DNA of 48,033 nt. Origin: an uncultured Prevotellaceae bacterium. GTDB lineage: Bacteria > Bacteroidota > Bacteroidia > Bacteroidales > Bacteroidaceae. The notes beneath the pieces were generated by a model. That model had not been told where the DNA came from and searched no databases. It saw only the letters and a list, made by a program, of their open reading frames with translations. The stretch covers positions 1 through 48,033 of the forward strand of contig ONLL01000026.1 of NCBI GenBank assembly GCA_900318685.1, in the 5' to 3' direction. Position 1 is the stretch's first letter. Every line of letters starts with the position of its first letter. The position numbers and the translations under genes are program-made. This document shows, in pieces, positions 23,132 through 29,285 of the stretch.

Positions 23132-23992
23132 TCAGAACCCACTTGGAATCTGGACATCGTAGACGGGGACGTCGGTGCCGAAGAGCTGCTGGAACGGCTT
23201 GGGCAGGCCCGAGCGCTTCCACAGTTCCTCGACGAAAGTGCCGTCGCCGCGGTCGATCTTTAGCGTGAAGGTGTCGTCATTCTTCCAGGTGATGGTACAC
23301 TCGTTGTTGTCGCCCTCCTTGATGCAGTTGTCCGACTTGACCACCAACGGTCTGTAGATGACTGCTCCGCCCGTCAGCTGCTGAGGATAGCAGAAGAGGA
23401 AGGTGACGTCCTTCTCGCCGTAGACCTTGAAGAGATGAGTCTTCGGGGCGTTCAGGATGCGCTCGCCGTCCACCAGGCCGTAGAAGCCCACCATGCGCCA
23501 GCTGCCGGCAAAGCGGTGCGTGGCCTTCTCGTGCTTCATCTGCAGCATCTCGATGCTCCGCACCATCTGCGGCTCCATGTTCTTGCGGTCGTAATACTCG
23601 GTGATGAACTCGTTCATCGGGAAGACGGCACCCTCGTAAGGGCGCAGGTTGTTGTACCACTTCAGCGTGAAGCGGTCGTCGTAGCCGTCGTAGATGCGGG
23701 TGCCCCGTCCGTTCTCGCCCACCGGCACGTCGCCAGTACAGCTGTAGGGGTGCGGCTCGTCCATCCGCATAGAGTAGACGTAGTCCTGCGGCGTGTTCTT
23801 ATGCACCATCAGCGTCATGGGGACGTAGTCGGTGCTGAGTTTGTACTGCACCATCTCGGGCACGTGGTCAGGGCGTCCGTTTTCGTAGCCTAAGCGTTGT
23901 AACTTGAAGAGCCCGCGAGGGGCCACGTTCTGGGCCGTCAGGCCTGTGGCGGCCATCAGCATGACGGCCAGGAGTGTTGTGAGTCTTTTCAT
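23132..23992 (-). CDS. Secreted protein of unknown function (possibly DUF4488, lipocalin-like)
   Basis: This 286-residue protein has a clear signal peptide (residues 1-20, ending LTAQ). The C-terminal half (about 155-280) has a beta-strand pattern with GSWRMVGFYG at its start and DDTFTLKIDRGDGTFVEELW near the end, reminiscent of lipocalin-like DUF4488 domains. The N-terminal half (about 30-150) repeats a similar rhythm (LFKLQRLGYENG, GTRIYDGYDDRFTLKWYNNL), so two related domains are possible. No catalytic motif is seen. It lies in the ECF sigma operon, so envelope stress or a specific surface role is possible. Confidence 0.6.
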   Translation of the reverse strand: MKRLTTLLAVMLMAATGLTAQNVAPRGLFKLQRLGYENGRPDHVPEMVQYKLSTDYVPMTLMVHKNTPQDYVYSMRMDEPHPYSCTGDVPVGENGRGTRIYDGYDDRFTLKWYNNLRPYEGAVFPMNEFITEYYDRKNMEPQMVRSIEMLQMKHEKATHRFAGSWRMVGFYGLVDGERILNAPKTHLFKVYGEKDVTFLFCYPQQLTGGAVIYRPLVVKSDNCIKEGDNNECTITWKNDDTFTLKIDRGDGTFVEELWKRSGLPKPFQQLFGTDVPVYDVQIPSGF

Positions 23993-24015
23993 TTTCTTGT
24001 TTGTTTTATGGTTTG

Positions 24016-25188
24016 TTACTTCTTAGTCTTTTTCAGTCGTATGACGGACGGAAAGTCAATGTCGTCGATGTTGCGTAGCCTCTCGTAGCCTGGACATTCG
24101 GCGTAGAAGCGTGTGGCCTTGCGCGGCACCCAGAAGGAGAAGCGGCCGGCGGAGTCGGTCGGTGCGCCCGCCCCTGCACCATAGATGCCCACCCAGGCAC
24201 CGGCTATCGGTTTGTCATCCTGGTCAACGACGGTGCCTGTATAATGATTCAGCGTTTGTTGTAGCGCCGGATGCTGGCTGACGTAGGCATCGCTGAGCGT
24301 GTCGGGCTTAGTCTTCAGCTCCAGCACCGGGCAGTCGATGTCAAAGGTCTGTTTCGCTCCATAAATGCTCCATGTGCTTTCATGGGTGACCAGTTCGCCC
24401 CGCTGGTAGTAGAACTGCTTGGGTCTGTGGTTGATCAACCGGCACAGGGAGTCGGGCAGCTGCTGTCCGTTGGTGATAACGACGATGGAGTCGTTGTCCT
24501 TGCGGGGCGGCTTGTCGACGGCTATCAGACTGGCCACTACCTGCTGGAACGCGTTGCCGATGAGTGAGTCCTTGCGGCTCACGTTGCCTGTGGCGACGGC
24601 TCCCTTCAGGTCGTTGACAAAGCTGACGAGCGCGTTCTTCTCGCTGTGCGACTTGGCCCGCCGACCGTCGATGAAGAACTCCCACTTCGTTCCGTCCAGG
24701 ATAAACACCTCGCGGTCCTCGGCATCGTGGAAGGCCGATGTCCAGATGGCCCGCAGCATCCACGCCTGATCGTTGCTGACGGGGAGCGAGGCGATTTTCA
24801 CGGCAGGTGCCACATAGTCCTTTGGACGCTTCCGCAGTTCCCACTTCGAGTGGGTCTTGTCTATATTCCTCAGTTTGTGCAAAGCCCTGTATGTGGCATG
24901 CCAGAGGCTTTTCTCTACTTCGCGGTAGACGAGGGCGTGGGCCACGGAGTCGTAGGTCAGCGTCCATTCTGTTGAGAACGACGGTATGCACTCCACGCCG
25001 AAGGCTGCTCCCTGCGGCATCAGCAGCCGTGTCTTCTCTTGGTCGTACAGCACTGTCTGCGGATTCTCTTTCCGCCACGCCTCATCTTTGCTGTGTACCC
25101 AGATGAGTTTGCCCTGCGCCTGTCCTGCCATCGGCAGTAGCATCAACATTGCGGCTATCAGCCATTTTCCTGTTCTGTTCATTGTCAT
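24016..25188 (-). CDS. Secreted protein with C-terminal carboxypeptidase-regulatory-like domain
   Basis: This protein of about 390 residues starts MTMNRTGKW and has a signal peptide ending GQAQ. The N-terminal 300 residues do not match a family I recognise. The last 80 or so residues (YTGTVVDQDDKPIAGAWVGI onward, with a DSAGRFSFWV strand) form a carboxypeptidase-regulatory-like beta-sandwich, often found on Bacteroidota surface proteins. An earlier Met at 25206 is possible. It is the fourth gene of the ECF sigma operon. Confidence 0.6.
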   Translation of the reverse strand: MTMNRTGKWLIAAMLMLLPMAGQAQGKLIWVHSKDEAWRKENPQTVLYDQEKTRLLMPQGAAFGVECIPSFSTEWTLTYDSVAHALVYREVEKSLWHATYRALHKLRNIDKTHSKWELRKRPKDYVAPAVKIASLPVSNDQAWMLRAIWTSAFHDAEDREVFILDGTKWEFFIDGRRAKSHSEKNALVSFVNDLKGAVATGNVSRKDSLIGNAFQQVVASLIAVDKPPRKDNDSIVVITNGQQLPDSLCRLINHRPKQFYYQRGELVTHESTWSIYGAKQTFDIDCPVLELKTKPDTLSDAYVSQHPALQQTLNHYTGTVVDQDDKPIAGAWVGIYGAGAGAPTDSAGRFSFWVPRKATRFYAECPGYERLRNIDDIDFPSVIRLKKTKK

Positions 25189-25221
25189 AATGCAATTCTC
25201 ATTCATTGTCGTTTTGAGGAA

Positions 25222-26256
25222 TCACTGTTTCCAGTTCTTCGGTATCCAGTATTCGCCGTCCACTTCGAGCCGCAGGACGTAGAGCGTGCCGTCGCGGTCG
25301 AGGTCGGCCATCAGGAAGCTCGACTCGGCAATCTCGTTGACCAGCAGCTTGGTGGTGTTCCTCACGCCGCTCAGCTTGAAGTGGCGGTCGGTGTACTCCA
25401 GCACGCAGCACTGTGTCGGGTTCTCGTCCAAGTGGCGGTTGGCGGCGTCGAGCAGCGTGCGGTAAAGGGCAGCAGCGCCCTCATCGGCCTTAATGACGTA
25501 GAGTGTGCCGCGCGACTCGCTCTTCCCTTTCGACTTCGGCAGCAGGTAGTCCGTATAATAATAGGTGGTGGCCTTGTCCACCGGCTGACCGGCCTCATGG
25601 CGGTAGTGTACGGGCGTCTTCCGGGCGTTGAGGGTGCCAAGCAGACTGTCCAAGGGCGCGATGACGAAGTGGTAGTACGTGCCCTGCGCCTCGTTCAGTT
25701 GGGTAGCCATGGCGATGAGGTTGCCGTGGTGCTGCACGTAGTCGAACATCACGGCCTCGCGGGCACCGAAGTACATGCGGCGGTTGTTGCCCTGCAGCAG
25801 GTTGTAGAAGTTGCGCTCCTGCAGCATATAGGGGTTGCGGTAGAGGTAGGCGTGCGTCTTCTTGAAGTCGTTGTAGTCGTTGGTCCACGTGCTCGACGCG
25901 TCGGCCACGCGGGTCAGGTCGAGCACGTAGTCGTCGTTGTTGCCGTAGCCGCGCATGGCGATGGAGTAGGTGATGGTGTCGTTGCCGTTGCGGTGACACT
26001 CGTAGCGGTAGGACTCCACGGCGTGGCGGGCCAGACTGTCGAGGTAGACGCAGACCGTATTGGCCAGCGGCAGGTCATGGTCGAAGGCCACGTTCCAGCG
26101 CCGCGACAGGTGGTACTTGTCGTTGATGCGCGACACCGACACCTTGGCGCCGTGGGCCGTGAAGTCGTCCATCAGCCGGTTCATCCACAGCCCCTGAGCC
26201 GTCGAACCGACGGTGCCGACGGTCAGCATGAGCAGCAAATTGAGTATTCGTCTCAT
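25222..26256 (-). CDS. Secreted protein of unknown function
   Basis: This protein of about 344 residues has a signal peptide (MRRILNLLLMLTVGTVGSTA then QGLWMNRLM). The rest is mixed alpha/beta, rich in Tyr and Asn, with motifs such as NDDYVLDLTRVADA and LMADLDRDGTLYVLRLEV near the end. A start at 26274 is possible and would overlap the anti-sigma gene by 14 bp. No domain is recognised. Expression with the sigma/anti-sigma pair is likely, as the gap is only 4 bp with the chosen start. Confidence 0.6.
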   Translation of the reverse strand: MRRILNLLLMLTVGTVGSTAQGLWMNRLMDDFTAHGAKVSVSRINDKYHLSRRWNVAFDHDLPLANTVCVYLDSLARHAVESYRYECHRNGNDTITYSIAMRGYGNNDDYVLDLTRVADASSTWTNDYNDFKKTHAYLYRNPYMLQERNFYNLLQGNNRRMYFGAREAVMFDYVQHHGNLIAMATQLNEAQGTYYHFVIAPLDSLLGTLNARKTPVHYRHEAGQPVDKATTYYYTDYLLPKSKGKSESRGTLYVIKADEGAAALYRTLLDAANRHLDENPTQCCVLEYTDRHFKLSGVRNTTKLLVNEIAESSFLMADLDRDGTLYVLRLEVDGEYWIPKNWKQ

Positions 26257-26260
26257 AGGC

Positions 26261-26884
26261 TTATTCCGATTCAAAGAGTTCTTGGTTCATGATGGCCAGA
26301 GCCGTGCGCAGTTCTGCACCCTGCTGCTGCACGGCGGCCATGTCGATGTCGAGCAGGTCGGCGGCAGGGTCGTTCACTTCGGTCATAGGCGTTTCAACGG
26401 GCTTTGTCTCCATCGTGCTGCGTTTTTTTGCCTTACGAACCTTGCGCACAGGCTTGGGAGCTTCAGCGACGACGGCCATCTGTTGCGTCGTTTCCTCCTT
26501 AGCCTGTTGCACCGTGGGCTTCGGGGCGGGCACTTCCGTCGTCGCCACCATCTCAGGTTGGCTTTCACTTTCAGGCATATACCACCAGAGTCCCAACAGC
26601 AGTAGTATTGCTGCCGCAGCTGCCATCCACCAGCGATGCTGAAAGCTACTGGAGGGAACTTCGCAGTGGCCTCCAGTGGTCCCGGGATTGTATTTACTAA
26701 CTTTGCAAATTTTCTCGTCAGCCGTCTGCCTGAATCCCCTGAACATCACGGCATGCGCCGCCCACTCTTCGGGAATGTCCGTCTGCTCGCAGAAGTAGTC
26801 GGTCAGCAGCCGTTCCTCCTGTTCGCTGGTTTCGCCCGCCATGAACCGGTCGAGCAAGTCGTTTATCTGTTTGTCTGTCATCAT
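26261..26884 (-). CDS. Single-pass anti-sigma-factor-like protein
   Basis: This 207-residue protein follows an ECF sigma gene with a 4-bp overlap. It has a cytosolic N-terminus with a zinc-less anti-sigma-like pattern (NDLLDRFMAGETSEQEERLL), one membrane helix at about residues 87-101 (MAAAAAILLLLGLWW) and a charged, Pro/Lys-rich extracytoplasmic tail. The tail lacks a FecR domain, so it is not a classic FecR partner. Residues about 58-79 (KYNPGTTGGHCEVPSSS) are encoded by a family B hairpin repeat and lie just before the membrane helix, where extra linker length could be tolerated. Role inferred from context and topology. Confidence 0.72.
   Translation of the reverse strand: MMTDKQINDLLDRFMAGETSEQEERLLTDYFCEQTDIPEEWAAHAVMFRGFRQTADEKICKVSKYNPGTTGGHCEVPSSSFQHRWWMAAAAAILLLLGLWWYMPESESQPEMVATTEVPAPKPTVQQAKEETTQQMAVVAEAPKPVRKVRKAKKRSTMETKPVETPMTEVNDPAADLLDIDMAAVQQQGAELRTALAIMNQELFESE
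26648..26712 (-). repeat. Dispersed hairpin repeat, family B, copy 2, in anti-sigma gene
   Basis: The stem CTGGAGG / CCTCCAG, then CCCGGG and TATTTACTAACTTT are shared in order with 485-549. The stem base that differs between copies (A-T here, G-T there) keeps pairing. It is read through in frame on the minus strand. Confidence 0.75.
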
Positions 26885-27378
26885 CGCTGTTTATTGATTA
26901 GTTCTATCATCCGTTTCCTGGCTTTCGAGAGCGTGCCCCGCACCGACGACTCCGTCATTCCTGTGATGGCTGCAATCTCGGCGAAGCTCATGTCCTCTAC
27001 GTTGCGCATCTGCAGCACCGTGCGCCAGTTGTAGGGCAGTTGTGCCATCGCCTCGGCAAACAGGCAGTCGGTCTCGGTCGTTTCCAGTCGTCGCTGTGGC
27101 GTGTCGTCTGTGTGGTCGCCTTTCCACCTCAGCAGTTGCAGCAGGGGGTGCCGTCGCTTCTGTCGCCGCCTGTTCTGTGCCAGGTTGCGGGCCGAGGTGG
27201 CTGCGTAGGCCATCAGCCGCTCCTTGTCGCCATCCAACTGGTCCAGCCGTTCCCACATCCTCAGCATCGCCTCCTGCGCCACGTCCTCGGCCTCCTCGTT
27301 GCCGACCACTGCCGTCGCAGCCTCCACGGCTCGCCGCCGCAGTTCTGCCGCCCAGGATATGTAGGTCTGTCTGTCCAT
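26881..27378 (-). CDS. ECF-type RNA polymerase sigma factor
   Basis: This 165-residue protein has sigma region 2 at about residues 10-75 (EEAEDVAQEAMLRMWERLD, then YAATSARNLAQNRRR) and region 4 at about 105-160 (LPYNWRTVLQMRNVEDMSFA, then EIAAITGMTESSVRGTLSKA). It is the first gene of a minus-strand operon with an anti-sigma-like protein and four secreted or membrane proteins. A minus-strand -7 box TATTTTTG lies at 27416-27423. The regulon probably includes its own operon. Confidence 0.92.
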   Translation of the reverse strand: MDRQTYISWAAELRRRAVEAATAVVGNEEAEDVAQEAMLRMWERLDQLDGDKERLMAYAATSARNLAQNRRRQKRRHPLLQLLRWKGDHTDDTPQRRLETTETDCLFAEAMAQLPYNWRTVLQMRNVEDMSFAEIAAITGMTESSVRGTLSKARKRMIELINKQR

Positions 27379-27415
27379 CTGCTACTATATACACCAAAGT
27401 TTGCGAAATGCTACG

Positions 27416-27463
27416 CAAAAATAGCATTTTCTTTGGGAATATCCAAAAAAAAAGCTACCTTTG
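27416..27463. promoter_or_regulatory. Divergent promoters for the ECF operon and the glycyl radical activase
   Basis: The minus strand has TATTTTTG at 27416-27423 for the ECF sigma gene. The plus strand has -33 TTTG (27432-27435), a 20-nt spacer and -7 TACCTTTG (27456-27463) for the activase. The -7 box contains a TTG in frame with the activase that is not a plausible start. Confidence 0.65.
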
Positions 27464-27481
27464 CAACAAAAACAGGAAGAA

Positions 27482-28387
27482 ATGCTTATTTTCGACATCA
27501 AGCGATATGCCGTCAACGACGGGCCGGGCATACGGACGACACTCTTCATGAAGGGGTGCCCACTGCGCTGCGCGTGGTGCCACAACCCCGAAAGCTGGAC
27601 ACCCCAGCCGCAACTGCTCTACAAGCAGTCGAAGTGTATAGGCTGCCAGACCTGCATTGCCGCCTGCCAGCAGCAGGCTCTGACGCTCACGCCCGCAGGC
27701 ATCGTCGTCGACAAGTCTTTATGTTTGGTTTGTGGCAGGTGTACGGAGGAATGTCCTACAACGGCGTTGGAGATCTGTGGACGTGAGTGGACGATGGGCG
27801 CGCTGATGGCTGAGATAGAGAAAGAGCGCGACATCATGGAGGACAGTGGGGGAGGGGTGACCCTCTGTGGAGGCGAGCCGCTGATGCATCCTGCCTATAC
27901 ACTCGAACTGCTCCGTGAACTGGGTCTCCGAGGCTTTCATCGTTGTGTCGACACTACGCTCTATGCCTCTCGCGAGGTCGTCGCTGAGGTTGCCGACGAG
28001 TGCGAGCTCATGCTTGTCGACTTGAAACTGATGGACAGCCGGAAGCATCAGCTGTATACGGGAGTCCCCAACGAGCTCATTCTGCAGAACATCCGTTTCC
28101 TGGCCGAGCAAGGTCGTCCTTTCGTCATCCGTATCCCCCTCATCGATGGTGTGAATGCCGACGAGGAGAATATGGAGTCCACAGCACAATTCCTCAAAGC
28201 GCTTCCTTGGGAGCAGCGCACTGTTAATCTGCTTCCCTATCATGACGTAGGCAAGGACAAGCATCGGCGTATGTGGAGCACCTACAATCCCCAAGGTCTC
28301 CCGATGGCAGCTCCGTCAGAAGCACTCCAGCAGCGATGCAAGTCTCTATTAGAGTCGCATGGCCTTCAAGTCATCATCGGAGGCTAG
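27482..28387 (+). CDS. hypE: Glycyl radical enzyme activating protein (radical SAM)
   Basis: This 301-residue radical SAM enzyme installs the glycyl radical on its partner, most likely the HypD-like enzyme. The SAM cluster motif CPLRCAWC (Cx3Cx2C) is at about residue 26. Two ferredoxin-type 4Fe-4S motifs follow (CIGCQTCIAAC and CLVCGRCTEEC), as in dehydratase activases and unlike plain PflA. SGGGVTLCGGEPLMHP and VDTTLYA match the family. I chose the ATG at 27482, because an upstream in-frame TTG lies inside the promoter. It is separated from hypD by the ECF operon on the opposite strand. Confidence 0.9.
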   Translation: MLIFDIKRYAVNDGPGIRTTLFMKGCPLRCAWCHNPESWTPQPQLLYKQSKCIGCQTCIAACQQQALTLTPAGIVVDKSLCLVCGRCTEECPTTALEICGREWTMGALMAEIEKERDIMEDSGGGVTLCGGEPLMHPAYTLELLRELGLRGFHRCVDTTLYASREVVAEVADECELMLVDLKLMDSRKHQLYTGVPNELILQNIRFLAEQGRPFVIRIPLIDGVNADEENMESTAQFLKALPWEQRTVNLLPYHDVGKDKHRRMWSTYNPQGLPMAAPSEALQQRCKSLLESHGLQVIIGG

Positions 28388-28410
28388 TTTCGCCTCCATT
28401 TCGCATTTTG
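28379..28410 (+). terminator. Probable terminator after the activase
   Basis: GGAGGC (28379-28384) pairs with GCCTCC (28392-28397) around the stop codon, followed by a T-rich run ATTTCGCATTTT. Confidence 0.6.
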
Positions 28411-28464
28411 GGGGAGATACCTGTATGCCACACACCTACCGAGTGATTATTTTTCCTGAAATCT

Positions 28465-28496
28465 TTTGGTGGTTTGGGATTTTTATCCTATCTTTG
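28465..28496 (+). promoter_or_regulatory. Promoter of the MNT/HEPN operon
   Basis: A -33 TTTG (28465-28468), 20-nt spacer and -7 TATCTTTG (28489-28496) fit the Bacteroidota consensus. The ATG is 24 nt further on. Confidence 0.7.
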
Positions 28497-28519
28497 CACA
28501 AAGAAATAAACGAGAGGTC

Positions 28520-28819
28520 ATGAGCACACAGACGATGACACGACTGATAGCCGAGTACTTCAAGACGCAGCCCGTCCTGAAGGCATGGTTGTTTGGGTCC
28601 TATGCTCGTGGTGAAGAAACGCCGGAGAGCGATGTTGACATCCTTTTCACGCCTGACATGTCTCAGCACTTCAGCCTTTTCACTCTCGGAGGGATGTATA
28701 TGGATTTGAAGGATTTATTAGGGCGAGAGGTGGATTTGGTACCTGAAGGTTCCTTATTGCCCTTTGCGCTCGAAACGGCAGAACATGACAAAAAGCTGAT
28801 TTATGAGAGAGATTCTTAG
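28520..28819 (+). CDS. mntA: MNT-type nucleotidyltransferase antitoxin
   Basis: This 99-residue minimal nucleotidyltransferase carries the full catalytic motif GSYARGEETPESDVD (GS-x10-DxD) at about residues 26-40, and a third Asp in REVDLV at about 72. In characterised MNT/HEPN modules it inactivates the HEPN RNase by AMP addition. An in-frame extension upstream to 28466 crosses the promoter and is rejected. It overlaps the HEPN gene by 17 bp. Confidence 0.9.
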   Translation: MSTQTMTRLIAEYFKTQPVLKAWLFGSYARGEETPESDVDILFTPDMSQHFSLFTLGGMYMDLKDLLGREVDLVPEGSLLPFALETAEHDKKLIYERDS

Positions 28820-29147
28820 AGACAAGAACCGCTTGGAACACATTCTGGAACAAATATGCAATGCGGAAAAAGCAGCAGAAGGTTTTACCTTTGAACAGTT
28901 CTGTAACGATTCTATCCGATTTGCTGCTATATCCTATTATACGATGGTAATAGGTGAGGCTGCCTATATGTTAACTAAAGATTTCAAGGAGTCTCATCCC
29001 ATGACCCCTTGGCGTCAGATAGAAGGCATGCGTCATCACATTGTACATGGTTATTATCAGGTAAGGAAAGATATGCTTTGGAATGTTATTATCAATGACC
29101 TGCAGCCACTGAAAGAACAGATAAAGCAATATTTAAGTGAACTATAA
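28803..29147 (+). CDS. hepT: HEPN-domain toxin (DUF86)
   Basis: This 114-residue all-helical protein is a DUF86/HepT-type HEPN RNase. The catalytic motif RHHIVHGYY (Rx4H, then a Tyr available for AMPylation) is at about residues 76-84. It is the second gene of the MNT/HEPN toxin-antitoxin operon, and both partners look intact. A hairpin terminator follows at 29232-29262. Confidence 0.9.
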   Translation: MREILRDKNRLEHILEQICNAEKAAEGFTFEQFCNDSIRFAAISYYTMVIGEAAYMLTKDFKESHPMTPWRQIEGMRHHIVHGYYQVRKDMLWNVIINDLQPLKEQIKQYLSEL

Positions 29148-29231
29148 TCAAAATTGTGGAACCTCTAATAACTGATATGCAAGCGAATCGAGCCTTCGCA
29201 AGTATAGTATAGTTCGTTGAGAGATTACAAA

Positions 29232-29266
29232 CCCCTTGCTCACAAATAGAGTGGGCAAGGGGCTTT
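29232..29266. terminator. Bidirectional hairpin terminator
   Basis: CCCCTTGCTCAC (29232-29243) pairs with GTGGGCAAGGGG (29251-29262) with one G-T wobble. It lies between the convergent hepT and putA genes and has TTT-containing tails on both sides. Confidence 0.75.
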
Positions 29267-29285
29267 GCTATAGGATGTCAGTAAT

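Noticed and set aside
25381-26292. Long Val/Gly-rich ORF opposite the secreted 344-residue protein
   Set aside because: It is a shadow of a GC-rich gene with a clear signal peptide on the other strand.
27461-27481. Upstream TTG start for the activase, and similar TTG starts at 32940, 34414 and 20091
   Set aside because: The TTG codons at 27461 and 32940 lie within or at the edge of -7 promoter boxes. A nearby ATG fits the family start better in each case.
27840-27880. GGGGGAGGGG-like stretch in the activase, similar to family A
   Set aside because: It encodes the conserved SGGGVTLCGGEPL motif of radical SAM activases and forms no matching hairpin.
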